Shown here: positions 50,523 through 59,484 of the stretch, one piece after another
How positions within the stretch are numbered: the stretch's first letter is position 1
Layout of the letters: the number at the start of each line of letters is the position of its first letter
Assembly: GCF_004331435.1 (NCBI RefSeq)
Contig: NZ_SJKA01000011.1
Location: 124,001 to 188,000 of the forward strand
DNA length: 64,000 nucleotides
Reading direction: 5' to 3'
DNA from: Kribbella sindirgiensis
GTDB lineage: Bacteria; Actinomycetota; Actinomycetes; Propionibacteriales; Kribbellaceae
The notes under the pieces: model-generated
What the model was told of the DNA's origin: nothing
The model's input: the letters and a program-made list of their open reading frames with translations, nothing else
Database searches by the model: none
Position numbers and translations under genes: made by a program

Positions 50523-51527
50523 ATGGAACAGATGCACGCGTGGGCAGTGGATCATCCGGGACCCGTCGACGACGGTCCGCTGCAGCGCGTACGCCGTACT
50601 GTTCCGGAGCCCGGCGCCGGCGAAGTACTCGTCAAGGTCGAGGCGTGCGGGATCTGCCGGACCGACCTGCATCTGACCGAGGGCGATCTGCCGCCGAAGC
50701 GCCCGGGGGTCGTCCCGGGGCACCAGGCCGTCGGGCAGGTGGTCGATCGCGGTACGGCGGCCGCGCGGTTCGCGATCGGGGACCGCGTCGGGATCGCCTG
50801 GCTGCGCGGTACCTGCGGCGTCTGCGAGTTCTGCCGGCAGGGATCCGAGAACCTCTGCCCGCGTTCGACGTACACCGGATGGGACGCCGACGGCGGTTTC
50901 GCGGAGTACGCCGTGGTGCCGGAGGACTATGCCTACGTGATGCCGGCGGATCGTCCCGCGGCGGAGCTCGCGCCCTGGTTGTGCGCCGGGATCATCGGCT
51001 ACCGCTCCCTGCTCCGCGCGAAACTGCCGCCCGGCGGCCGGCTCGGCATCTACGGTTTCGGGTCGAGCGCCCACCTCACCGCGCAGCTCGCCCTGGCGCA
51101 GGGCGCCGAGTTGTTCGTGGTGACCCGTGGCGAGCGGAACCAGGCCCTCGCCCGTGAGCTGGGCGCTGCGTTCGTAGGGGATCGGCCGCCGGTGCCGCTG
51201 GATTCGGCGATCGTGTTCGCCCCGGCCGGCGAGGTGGTCCCGTCTGCGCTGGAAGCGCTCAAGCCCGGTGGAACTGTGGCGGTCGCCGGTATCTACCTGT
51301 CCGACGTACCGGTACTCAACTACGAGCGGCACCTCTTTCACGAGCGTGATCTCCGCAGCGTCACCTCGAACACCCGGCGCGACGGCGAGGAGTTGTTCGG
51401 CCTGGTCGCCCGGCTGCCAGTGGCCGCGCACACGACGGTCGTGCCGTTCGGCGCGGTCGACCGTGCCCTCTCCGATGTCGCGCACGACCGCGCCAGCGGG
51501 TCCCTGGTCGCTGTCCTCGGCAGCTGA
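50523..51527 (+). CDS. Zinc-dependent alcohol dehydrogenase
   Basis: 334 residues from the ATG 50523 (50532 is also possible). Catalytic zinc ligands are in EACGICRTDLH and PGHQAVGQV; the structural zinc site CGVCEFCRQGSENLC is intact. The nucleotide-binding region GRLGIYGFGSSAHLTAQLA is a variant GxGxxG. It resembles the AdhP/AdhA-like group that oxidises small alcohols or reduces aldehydes with NAD(P). It starts 7 bases after the permease gene but is probably functionally separate. Confidence 0.9.
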   Translation: MEQMHAWAVDHPGPVDDGPLQRVRRTVPEPGAGEVLVKVEACGICRTDLHLTEGDLPPKRPGVVPGHQAVGQVVDRGTAAARFAIGDRVGIAWLRGTCGVCEFCRQGSENLCPRSTYTGWDADGGFAEYAVVPEDYAYVMPADRPAAELAPWLCAGIIGYRSLLRAKLPPGGRLGIYGFGSSAHLTAQLALAQGAELFVVTRGERNQALARELGAAFVGDRPPVPLDSAIVFAPAGEVVPSALEALKPGGTVAVAGIYLSDVPVLNYERHLFHERDLRSVTSNTRRDGEELFGLVARLPVAAHTTVVPFGAVDRALSDVAHDRASGSLVAVLGS

Positions 51528-51613
51528 ACCGGTGGGGTCTGAGCAGCGTTAGAACTGGGTGAAGATTCCACCGGTTGGCCCTGCCGACTTCGAGCCGGAC
51601 CGCTAGCTGCGTT

Positions 51614-51629
51614 AGATTTGATCAAATCT
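51614..51629. promoter_or_regulatory. Perfect 16-bp palindrome
   Basis: AGATTTGATCAAATCT, AT-rich in a GC-rich context, 100 bases before the small membrane-protein gene at 51731 and 87 bases after the dehydrogenase. Looks like a dimeric repressor site (GntR-type sites can have this form); no regulator is adjacent except the MerR-type gene at 52102. Confidence 0.6.
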
Positions 51630-51730
51630 TACCGAGCTGCCAGGGAGCTGAGAGTGCGTATGTCGGATGTGACCCGCCAATCGTGGTCGGTCCGGGCTGA
51701 CGTGCACACGCAGACCCGAGAGGACGGCCG

Positions 51731-51994
51731 GTGCTGAGCAGGATCCTCGGCGCGGTAGGAGCGGTCCTGCTGATCGTCGGGGTGGTGCTCGCCGTCCGGC
51801 CGGTCCACGCCGGCGGGGACAGCTGCGGCTCGATCTTCCAGCCCGACAAGGGCATCACGCCGATGCAGTGCGACGCCCGGCTGAGTACCCGCGGCACGCT
51901 GGTCACCGGTTTCGGCGCCGGCGGGGTCGCCCTCGTGGTCAGCGCGCTCTCGGTCGCCGCGGTTCGCGACCGCCGTACCCGCGTCACCTCCTGA
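51731..51994 (+). CDS. Two-helix membrane protein, paralogue of 30956-31228
   Basis: 87 residues; GTG start with GAGAGGAC 7 bases before it. Helix 1 ILGAVGAVLLIVGVVLAV, external loop GGDSCGSIFQPDKGITPMQCDARL, helix 2 LVTGFGAGGVALVVSALSVAAV, then a short basic tail. The loop motif CGSxFQPxxGITPMxCD is shared with the protein at 30956. Function unknown. Confidence 0.75.
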   Translation: MLSRILGAVGAVLLIVGVVLAVRPVHAGGDSCGSIFQPDKGITPMQCDARLSTRGTLVTGFGAGGVALVVSALSVAAVRDRRTRVTS

Positions 51995-52069
51995 CACCCG
52001 ACTTTGGGTTCCTACCAACCGTTCTTCACGCCGGACAATGGTCGGTGGGTGCTCAAAGTAGGGCTTGAC

Positions 52070-52086
52070 CTTGACACTGTGTCAAG
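52070..52086. promoter_or_regulatory. MerR-type operator
   Basis: CTTGACACTGTGTCAAG, a palindrome of 8+1+8, lies 15 bases before the MerR-type gene, preceded by GCTTGACC as a possible -35 region. MerR regulators typically bind such sites in their own promoters. Confidence 0.75.
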
Positions 52087-52101
52087 CCGGAAGGTGGCTG
52101 C

Positions 52102-52917
52102 ATGTTCACCATCGGAGACTTCGCGGCGTTCGGACAGGTGTCGGCGCGGATGCTGCGCCACTACGACGCGCTCGGGCTGCTCCGCCCGGCCGTGGTCGAC
52201 GCAGCGACCGGCTACCGGTTCTACTCGGCGGACCAGTTCAGCCGGCTGAACCGGATCGTCGCGCTCAAGGACCTTGGGTTCAGCCTTCAGCAGGTCGGCC
52301 AGATCGTCGACGCCAAGCTGTCGGCCGAAGAGCTGCGCGGCATGCTGCGGCTGCGGCAGGCCCAGCTCGAGGACGAACTGGCCCGCAGCGCGGCGCGGCT
52401 GACGAGCGTCGAAGCGAGGCTCCGACTCATCGAGAGGGAAGGTCACATGCCCACCGACGACGTCGTCCTGAAAAACATCGCCCCGGCCCGGGTCGCCGAA
52501 CTGTCCGCGATCTCACCGAGTTACGACGGTGCGGACATCGGCCCGGTGCTGCAGCCGCTGTTCGGGCAGCTCTTCGAACGCCTCGGCGCGGCCGGTCTGC
52601 ACCCGTGCGGTTCACCGGTCGCGTACTACGAGGACGCCGAGAACGAGACGATCCGCGTCCACGCCGCCGTACCCGTCGAAACAGGTACGGCGGCCGACGT
52701 CGACATCACCGAACTCCCGGCATTGAACGCCGCCACCATCGTCCACCAGGGCGACATGATGGAGGCCGACCGCAGCATGCAGACGCTGGCCCGGTGGATC
52801 GAGGACAACGGCTACCGCAGCCAGGGGTACGCGCGGGAGGTCACCGTGCAGTTCGACCCGGACAACCCGGCGAACTGGGTGCACGAGTTCCAGATCGCGG
52901 TCACAAAACCAAGCTGA
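52102..52917 (+). CDS. MerR-family regulator with GyrI-like effector domain
   Basis: 271 residues. N-terminal MerR HTH (MFTIGDFAAFGQVSARMLRHYDALGLLRPAVVDAATGYRFYSADQFSRLNRI), a coiled dimer helix (RLRQAQLEDELARSAARLTSVEARLRLIE), and a C-terminal GyrI-like/BmrR-type ligand domain (from NIAPARVAELSAISPSY). It belongs to the multidrug-sensing TipAL/BmrR type. Its target besides itself is unclear because both neighbours are unrelated enzymes. Confidence 0.9.
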   Translation: MFTIGDFAAFGQVSARMLRHYDALGLLRPAVVDAATGYRFYSADQFSRLNRIVALKDLGFSLQQVGQIVDAKLSAEELRGMLRLRQAQLEDELARSAARLTSVEARLRLIEREGHMPTDDVVLKNIAPARVAELSAISPSYDGADIGPVLQPLFGQLFERLGAAGLHPCGSPVAYYEDAENETIRVHAAVPVETGTAADVDITELPALNAATIVHQGDMMEADRSMQTLARWIEDNGYRSQGYAREVTVQFDPDNPANWVHEFQIAVTKPS

Positions 52918-54412
52918 CCGTCGCAAACGAGTGCGGCGGCAGCGTCACGCGGAGGCCGCGCGGCTCCGGTTCCACTTCGAGCGGGACCGGAGCCACCGCG
53001 TCCGGATCCGCCACCGTGTTGTACGCCTGCGGTTTCGATGCCGTCAGCAACCGTCCCGACGACTCCCGCGACGACGCACCCCGCAGATCCAGGACGACGG
53101 ACAGCGCCGCGTCCGGATCGAGGTTGCTGAGCGACACCAGCGCCCGCCCGTCCTTCACCGAGGCCGACGCCGACACCAGGTCCATCGCCTTGCCGTCGAG
53201 ATCGTAGGTCGTACCCTCGATCACGTGCGTCGGCACCGACGTCGCGTCCTGATGCCCCTTGTTCATCTCGAAGACGTGGTACGTCGGCGTCCGCACGAGC
53301 CCGCCGTCGTCGTCGGTGAGCAGCATCGCCTGGAGCACGTTGACGGTCTGCGCGATGTTCGCCATCACCAGCCGCTCCGCATGCCGGTGGAACACGTCGA
53401 AGTGCAGGCTCGCGACGAGCGCGTCGCGCATCGCGTTCTGCTGGTACAGGAACCCGGGATTCGTCCCCGGCTCCACATCCCACCAGGTACCCCACTCGTC
53501 CAGCACGAGACCGATCTTGCGCTCCGGGTCGTACGCGTCCATCAGCGCCGAGTGCGCGCGGATGACCCGCTCGATGTCCTGCGCCTTCGACAACGTCCGG
53601 TAGTAGTCCTCCAGGCTGAACTCGGTCGCACTGCCCTTGTTCTCCCACGTCCCCGCGACGGTGTAGTAGTGGAACGAGATCGCCTGGTAGATGTTCTTCG
53701 GGTCGCGCCCGCAGCCCAGGCAGCTGATCGACTTCAGCAACGCCTCGGTCCAGTTCAGGTCGTCGTCCGATGCGCCGGCCGCGATCCGGTACAGCTTGTT
53801 GTCGCCGTGGTCCTTGAGGAACGTGGCGTACTGCCGCGCGAGGTCGGCGTACGCCTCGGCCCGCAGGTTCCCGCCGCAGCCCCAGGCCTCGTTGCCGATC
53901 CCCCAGAAGGGGACCTTCCACGGTTCGTCGCGCCCGTTGGCCTTGCGTTGCCGCACCATCGGGCTGTCGCCGTCGCGGGTCAGGTACTCGACCCACTCGC
54001 TCATCTCCCGCACGGTCCCGCTGCCGACATTCCCGTTCACGTACGGCGCGGCGCCCAGGAGCTCGCACAACGCCATGAACTCGTGGGTGCCGAAGTGGTT
54101 GTTCTCCTCGACGTTGCCCCAGTGGGTGTTCACCATCGACGGCCGGTCCGCCTTCGGGCCGATACCGTCCTTCCAGTGGTACTCGTCCGCGAAACAGCCG
54201 CCCGGCCAGCGCAGGTTCGGGATGTCCAGCGCCCGCAACGCCTCGACGACGTCCAGCCGGATCCCGCCTTCGTTCGGGATCGGCGAGTCCTCGCCGACGT
54301 AGAACCCGCCGTAGATGCACCGCCCGAGGTGCTCGGCGAAGTGACCGTACAGGTGCCGGCTGATGGTCGGTCCCGGAACGTCGAGATCGATCGCGACGCG
54401 TGCTTCAGGCAT
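52901..54412 (-). CDS. alpha-L-arabinofuranosidase, GH51
   Basis: 503 residues, no signal peptide, so it acts on imported arabino-oligosaccharides. GH51 features: ISRHLYGHFAEHLGRCIYGGFYVGEDSPIPNEGGIRLDVVEALR at the N-terminus, LRWPGGCFADEYHW, the acid/base Glu in PFWGIGNEAWGCGG, and the nucleophile region GLVLDEWGTWW. Divergent from a LacI-type repressor gene only 38 bases away, which probably controls it. Confidence 0.95.
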   Translation of the reverse strand: MPEARVAIDLDVPGPTISRHLYGHFAEHLGRCIYGGFYVGEDSPIPNEGGIRLDVVEALRALDIPNLRWPGGCFADEYHWKDGIGPKADRPSMVNTHWGNVEENNHFGTHEFMALCELLGAAPYVNGNVGSGTVREMSEWVEYLTRDGDSPMVRQRKANGRDEPWKVPFWGIGNEAWGCGGNLRAEAYADLARQYATFLKDHGDNKLYRIAAGASDDDLNWTEALLKSISCLGCGRDPKNIYQAISFHYYTVAGTWENKGSATEFSLEDYYRTLSKAQDIERVIRAHSALMDAYDPERKIGLVLDEWGTWWDVEPGTNPGFLYQQNAMRDALVASLHFDVFHRHAERLVMANIAQTVNVLQAMLLTDDDGGLVRTPTYHVFEMNKGHQDATSVPTHVIEGTTYDLDGKAMDLVSASASVKDGRALVSLSNLDPDAALSVVLDLRGASSRESSGRLLTASKPQAYNTVADPDAVAPVPLEVEPEPRGLRVTLPPHSFATVSLVL

Positions 54413-54450
54413 TGAGCCCTCCTGGGTCTTTAGGTCCTACAGTGGTCCGC

Positions 54451-55473
54451 ATGGGGAAGCCGTCGAGTGTCGTGACGATGGCCGATGTCGCCCGGTTCGC
54501 CGGGGTGTCGACGATGACGGTGTCGAACGTGATCAACGGCCGGCCGCGGGTCGGTCCGGAGACCCGTGACCGGGTGCTCGCGGCGATCGGTGAGCTCGGG
54601 TACCAGGTGAACCTGGCCGCCCGGCATCTGCGCGCCGGGCGCACCGGCGTGGTCGGTCTCGCCGTACCGGAGTTGGAGCGCCCGTACTTCGCCCAGCTGG
54701 CCGGGCGCCTGGCCGACCGGTTCGAGGCGCACGGGCTGCGGATCGTCACCGAACGCACCGGCGCCAGCCGGGAAGGTGAACTGGACGCGGTCGCGTTCTC
54801 GCGGCTGCGGATGTACGACGGACTGATCCTCAGCGTGGTCGACCTCGACCCGTCCGAGCTGAACCAGCTGCGTACCGACGCGCCGGTGGTGATGATCGGG
54901 GAGCGGGCGCTGCCGTCGCGCTTCGACCACGTGATGATGGACAACGTCGACGGCGCCCGCCAGGCCACCGCGCACCTGCTCGGCACCGGCGCGCGCCGGA
55001 TCGCGATGATCGGCGGCGATCCGGCCGGCTCCGCGACCATGCCGGCGCTCCGGGCGGAGGGCTACGCGCTCGCCCACACCGAGGCCGGCATACCGGTCGA
55101 CCCGGAGCTGAACGTGCGCTGCTCGTTCGGCCTGCGGGACGGGTACGACGGGATCCGGGCGCTGCGCGATCGCGGGATCGCCTTCGACGCCGTGTTCGCG
55201 CTGACCGACGTACTGGCGATGGGCGTGCTGAGGGCGCTCGCCGACGCCGGACTGCGGGTGCCGGACGACGTCCAGGTGATCGGGTTCGACGATATCGACG
55301 AGGCGGCGTACCTGGTGCCGGCGCTGTCCACGGTCAACCCGGGGCACGACGAGATGGCCGACGCGATGACCGCGTTCCTGACCGCCCAGCTCGGCAGCCC
55401 CGGCGGCGACCCGAAGGAACTCGTCGTCCCCGCGCGGCTGGTCCTCCGCGGCACGACGAAACCACTCGCCTGA
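54451..55473 (+). CDS. LacI-family transcriptional regulator
   Basis: 340 residues from the ATG 54451. LacI-type HTH with hinge (VTMADVARFAGVSTMTVSNVINGRPRVGPETRDRVLAAIGELGYQVNLAARHLRAGRTGVVGL) and a periplasmic-binding-protein-like ligand domain (GTGARRIAMIGGDPAGSATMPALRAEGYALAHTEAGIP; DVQVIGFDDIDEAAYLVPALSTV). Likely represses the divergent arabinofuranosidase gene and is released by an arabinose-type sugar. TAGGTCCTA (54431-54439) between the two starts is a possible operator. Confidence 0.92.
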   Translation: MGKPSSVVTMADVARFAGVSTMTVSNVINGRPRVGPETRDRVLAAIGELGYQVNLAARHLRAGRTGVVGLAVPELERPYFAQLAGRLADRFEAHGLRIVTERTGASREGELDAVAFSRLRMYDGLILSVVDLDPSELNQLRTDAPVVMIGERALPSRFDHVMMDNVDGARQATAHLLGTGARRIAMIGGDPAGSATMPALRAEGYALAHTEAGIPVDPELNVRCSFGLRDGYDGIRALRDRGIAFDAVFALTDVLAMGVLRALADAGLRVPDDVQVIGFDDIDEAAYLVPALSTVNPGHDEMADAMTAFLTAQLGSPGGDPKELVVPARLVLRGTTKPLA

Positions 55474-55563
55474 GGTTCGCCGTCGTCGCACAGCAGTAGG
55501 TATATCGATAAACACGGCATGAGACAAGAGCAGTGGCAGTGGGCGCGCAGCGGCAGTAGGGAG

Positions 55564-56541
55564 TTATGCGGCCAACAGTGCCGCGATCTGTTGCAGTTGG
55601 TCGTTCGACAGCGGGCCGAACTCCATTGCGCGGGCGTTCTCCTCGGCCTGCGTGACGGTCCGGAAGCCGGGGATCGGCACCGTCCGCGGGCTCCGCGCCC
55701 ACAGCCAGCCCAGGGCGCCCTGGGCGAGCGTCCGCCCGTCGCTCTGCAGGACGTCGCGGATCGCCGACACCTTCTCCCACCATTCCGGTGCCGGTACGCC
55801 GCCCTCGTCGAAGTACCGCAGCCAGGACGGCGGCAGGGTGCGGATGTCCGCGCCGGTCGCCGGCTTGGTCGCGTCGCGGCGACCGAGGATACCCATGCCG
55901 AGCGGGGTCCGGTTGATGCTGGCCAGGTCCTCGCGCTCGCACAGCGCGAAGAACTCCGGCGCGTCGTGCAGAACGCTCGCTTCGTGCTGGACGGCGGCGC
56001 AGTGCTCGCCCTGCGCGAAGAGCTCGGCGCTGTGCACCGTGTCGGTGCTCCACGCGTAGCTGCGGATCAGCCCCTCGCGGACCAGTTCCTCGCAGGCCTC
56101 GCGCAACGGCAGCGCGATCTCGTCGGTGGTGTCGAAGTGCAGTTGATAGAGATCCAGGTAGTCGGTGCCGAGCCGCTCGAGCGACGCCCGTACGGCCTTG
56201 TGGACGTACTCCGGCGTCGTGTCCTGGTGGTGCATGACCCGGGTCGACTCGTCGAAGGTGTTGCCCCACTTGGTGGCGATGACCACCTGGTCGCGGATCC
56301 CGCTGAGCGCCTTGCCCAGCACGCGTTCGCTGTGGCCGGCGCCGTACACGTCCGCGGTGTCGAAGAAGGTCACGCCGAGCTCGACCGCCCGACGGATCGC
56401 CCGCACCGATTCCTCGTCGTCGACCACACCCCAGCCCAGCGGTTCGCCGGCCGGGTTGCTGAACGGGCCTCCGATCGCCCAGCACCCGAATCCGACCGGG
56501 CTGACCTCGATACCTGCTCGTCCCAACGTGCGCATCTCCAT
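55564..56541 (-). CDS. Aldo/keto reductase
   Basis: 325 residues from the ATG 56541 (two codons later another ATG). TIM-barrel oxidoreductase: MRTLGRAGIEVSPVGFGCWAIGG, catalytic Asp/Tyr in FFDTADVYGAGHSERVLGKAL, Lys in VVIATKWGNT, His in LYQLHFDTTD; NADP-binding C-terminal IPGFRTVTQAEENARAM. Reduces sugars or aldehydes; specificity unknown. Located between sugar-related and phosphoesterase genes. Confidence 0.9.
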   Translation of the reverse strand: MEMRTLGRAGIEVSPVGFGCWAIGGPFSNPAGEPLGWGVVDDEESVRAIRRAVELGVTFFDTADVYGAGHSERVLGKALSGIRDQVVIATKWGNTFDESTRVMHHQDTTPEYVHKAVRASLERLGTDYLDLYQLHFDTTDEIALPLREACEELVREGLIRSYAWSTDTVHSAELFAQGEHCAAVQHEASVLHDAPEFFALCEREDLASINRTPLGMGILGRRDATKPATGADIRTLPPSWLRYFDEGGVPAPEWWEKVSAIRDVLQSDGRTLAQGALGWLWARSPRTVPIPGFRTVTQAEENARAMEFGPLSNDQLQQIAALLAA

Positions 56542-56648
56542 GCCGCCGAGCCAACCAGTCCGCGAGTGATCCGTCCAATGAATCTTCTGCGCAGAGTTGA
56601 TGCATACAGTGCATGTAACGAAATTGAGGCCTTTACCTACCATTAACC

Positions 56649-56667
56649 GTTAGGTAACCTTCCTAAC
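56649..56667. promoter_or_regulatory. Operator-like repeat before phosphoesterase gene
   Basis: GTTAGGTAACCTTCCTAAC: 6-bp inverted arms GTTAGG/CCTAAC around seven bases, with a nested AGGTAACCT palindrome. It lies 31 bases before the phosphoesterase start. Similar TTAGG...CCTAA sites precede secreted enzyme genes in streptomycetes, some bound by ROK-family regulators; the assignment is inference. Confidence 0.6.
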
Positions 56668-56698
56668 AATTCTGGCTCCGCGCCCCCGGAGGTATCTC

Positions 56699-58285
56699 AT
56701 GAAACTGCGCCTGCTCGCGCTGGTGCTCCCCGCCGGCCTGCTCGCCGCGCTCGGCGGTTCCGCCGCCAACGCCCGGATGAACGCCGACACCCTGCTGTCG
56801 CAGGGCAAACCGGTGATTGCCTCGAGCATCGAGGACGACACCCTGACCGCGGCAAAGGCGGTCGACGGCAGTACGTCGACCCGCTGGGCCAGCGCCGAGG
56901 GGTCCGATCCGCAGTGGATCCGCGTCGACCTCGGCCAGCCGGCCGCCGTCGGCCGGGTCAAACTGAACTGGGAGGCCGCGTACGCGAAGGCGTACCGGAT
57001 CGAGGTCTCCGACGACGGCACCACCTTCAGTACGGTCAAAACGGTGGCGGACGGCAACGGTGCGACCGACGATCTGACCGGCCTGCAAGGTCATGGGCGG
57101 TATGTCCGCGTCGTCGGCACGCAGCGCGGCACGTCGTACGGCTACTCGCTGTGGGAGTTGCAGGTCTACGGCACGACCGACTCGAGCGGCGACACCCAGG
57201 CGCCGACGGTTCCGGCCGGTCTGAAGAGCACCGGCGCCACCGCCACCTCGGTCGCGCTCAGCTGGACCGCCTCGACCGACAACATCGGCGTGAGCGGGTA
57301 CGACGTACTGCGTAACGGCACCGCGGTTGCTACGACGGCGGGCACGGCGTACAACGACACCGGGTTGACCGCGAACACGGCGTACCAGTACTCGGTGCGC
57401 GCCCGCGACCTGGCCGGGAACGTGTCCGCCGCGAGTCAGCCGATCGCAGTGACGACGCCGACCGGCGGGACCGGCGGGTTCGTCCTCGCGGCGGCCGGTG
57501 ACATCGCGGACCGTTGTACGGCGTCCGACCCGGACTGCATCCATCCGAAGACCGCTCAGCTGGTTCAGGCGATGAACCCCACCGCGGTGATCACGATGGG
57601 CGACAACCAGTACGACGACGCGCACCTGTCGGACTTCCAGAACTACTACGCGAAGACGTGGGGGAAGTTCAAGAGCATCACCCACCCGATCCCGGGCAAC
57701 CACGAGACGTACGACGACACGCCGTACCAGGGGTACCACGACTACTTCGGTGCGATCGCGACGCCGCAGGGTGAGAACTACTACAGCTGGAATCAGGGGA
57801 ACTGGCATTTCGTCGCGCTCGACTCGAACGACTTCGTCCAGGAAGAAGGACTCCAGGAGCCGGCGCAGCTCACCTGGCTGAAGCAGGATCTCGCGAACAA
57901 CACCAAGGGCTGTATCGCGGCGTACTACCACCACCCGCGGTTCAGCTCCGGCGACCACGGCGACAACCCGGATGCCGACTCGCTCTGGCAGACGCTGGTG
58001 TCGGCGAAGACCGACCTGGTGCTGAACGGGCACGACCACCACTACGAGCGCTTCGTGCCGCAGAACGCCGACGGCGACGAGGACGCGAACGGCCCGGTTC
58101 AGATCATCGGCGGGATGGGCGGGGCGCCGCTGTACCCGGTGCACGCCGCGCATCCGGCGACCGCGAAGATCATTTCGGACTTCGGTGTGCTGAAGCTGTC
58201 GATGACCGACAACACCTTTGCCACGCAGCTGATCGGGCTGGACGGCAAGGTCCTGGACAGCAGCCCGACGTACAGCTGCCACTGA
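56699..58285 (+). CDS. Secreted metallophosphoesterase with F5/8C and FN3 domains
   Basis: 528 residues. Signal peptide (MKLRLLALVLPAGLLAALGGSAANA), discoidin/F5/8-type C domain (about 35-158, DGSTSTRWASAEGSDPQWIRVDLG), fibronectin type III domain (166-258), and calcineurin-like phosphoesterase domain with metal ligands in AAAGDIAD, MGDNQYDD, PGNHETYDD, YHHPRFSSGDHG and NGHDHHYERF. It should hydrolyse phosphate esters bound near surface glycans. The next two genes overlap, giving a three-gene operon. Confidence 0.92.
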   Translation: MKLRLLALVLPAGLLAALGGSAANARMNADTLLSQGKPVIASSIEDDTLTAAKAVDGSTSTRWASAEGSDPQWIRVDLGQPAAVGRVKLNWEAAYAKAYRIEVSDDGTTFSTVKTVADGNGATDDLTGLQGHGRYVRVVGTQRGTSYGYSLWELQVYGTTDSSGDTQAPTVPAGLKSTGATATSVALSWTASTDNIGVSGYDVLRNGTAVATTAGTAYNDTGLTANTAYQYSVRARDLAGNVSAASQPIAVTTPTGGTGGFVLAAAGDIADRCTASDPDCIHPKTAQLVQAMNPTAVITMGDNQYDDAHLSDFQNYYAKTWGKFKSITHPIPGNHETYDDTPYQGYHDYFGAIATPQGENYYSWNQGNWHFVALDSNDFVQEEGLQEPAQLTWLKQDLANNTKGCIAAYYHHPRFSSGDHGDNPDADSLWQTLVSAKTDLVLNGHDHHYERFVPQNADGDEDANGPVQIIGGMGGAPLYPVHAAHPATAKIISDFGVLKLSMTDNTFATQLIGLDGKVLDSSPTYSCH

Positions 58286-59484
58286 TGTACCTCGCATCCG
58301 TCGGCCCGCCGCGGACCTTGCTGCGGCGGGTACCCGGGAACGTTGTTGCTCTCGGCATCGTCAGCCTGGTGACCGACGTTTCGGCCGAGATGGTGACCGC
58401 TGTGTTGCCGCTGTACCTCGTGTTCGGGCTCGGGCTGAACCCGCTGCAGTTCGGTCTGCTCGACGGCCTGTACGCCGGAGCGACCGCCGTACTGCGGCTG
58501 GTCGGCGGACACGTGGCCGACCGCTGGCGACGGTTGAAGACCGTCGCCGGGGTCGGCTACGCGCTCTCGGCGATCTCGAAGCTGGGTTTCCTGGCTGCTG
58601 GATCTACGGTGCCGGCGATCGGCGCGGTCCTCGCGATCGACCGCGCCGGCAAGGGGATCCGGACCGCACCGCGTGACGCTCTCATCTCGTTGAGCAGTGA
58701 TCCGGCCACGATGGGGCGCTCGTTCGGTGTCCATCGAGCGCTCGACACGATCGGCGCCTTCCTCGGCCCGCTGGTGGCGACGCTCGTGTTGTGGGCCAGC
58801 CTCAACGACTACAACTCAGTCTTCGTCACCAGCTTCGCCCTCGCCACCTGTGCAGTAATCCTGCTCGCCACCGTCGTCCAGAACCACACCCCGTCCTCGG
58901 CCTTCGTCGTACGAGCTTCAGCGGTGGGGTTGTTGAAGGATTCGGGGTTTCGGAGGTGTTGTGTTTGGGCGGCAGGCTTGGGGTTGTTCACCATCACGGA
59001 CTCGTTCGTCTACCTGGCCGTGCAGCGGCGGTGGGACATCGCGACCAGTCTGTTTCCGCTGCTGCCGTTGGGGACTGCGGGAACGTTTCTGCTGCTTGCC
59101 ATCCCGCTCGGTCGGCTCGGTGATCGGGTCGGGCGTTGGAAGGTCTTCGTCGGCGGGCATCTCGCGCTCGTTGTCGCGCTCCTGGTCGTCTGTGGCCCGG
59201 TTGGCGCCTGGTGGCTGGTCCTTGCTCTCCACGGTGCCTTCTACGCGGCCACCGACGGCGTACTCCCAGCCGCCGTCGGCCCGCTCCTGCCCGAGGACCT
59301 CCGCGCGACCGGTCTCGCCGTACTGCAGACCGGCCAGGCGCTCGCCCGCATGGCCGCGGCCGTCACGGTCGGTCTGCTGTGGACCCTTTGGGACCTCAAA
59401 CCGGCACTCCTCGCCTTCACCCTCGCTCTTCTCGCGGTCACGATCGCCGCCGCCGTCTTCAAACCCTTGGAGGTACGCCGATGA
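58285..59484 (+). CDS. MFS transporter
   Basis: 399 residues, ATG overlapping the phosphoesterase stop (TGATG). Twelve hydrophobic segments; the loop GGHVADRWRRLKTVAG between helices 2 and 3 is the MFS signature, and GKGIRTAPRDALISLSS follows helix 4. Placement between a secreted phosphoesterase and a TolB-like protein suggests uptake of a released product or export related to it. Substrate unknown. Confidence 0.88.
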   Translation: MYLASVGPPRTLLRRVPGNVVALGIVSLVTDVSAEMVTAVLPLYLVFGLGLNPLQFGLLDGLYAGATAVLRLVGGHVADRWRRLKTVAGVGYALSAISKLGFLAAGSTVPAIGAVLAIDRAGKGIRTAPRDALISLSSDPATMGRSFGVHRALDTIGAFLGPLVATLVLWASLNDYNSVFVTSFALATCAVILLATVVQNHTPSSAFVVRASAVGLLKDSGFRRCCVWAAGLGLFTITDSFVYLAVQRRWDIATSLFPLLPLGTAGTFLLLAIPLGRLGDRVGRWKVFVGGHLALVVALLVVCGPVGAWWLVLALHGAFYAATDGVLPAAVGPLLPEDLRATGLAVLQTGQALARMAAAVTVGLLWTLWDLKPALLAFTLALLAVTIAAAVFKPLEVRR

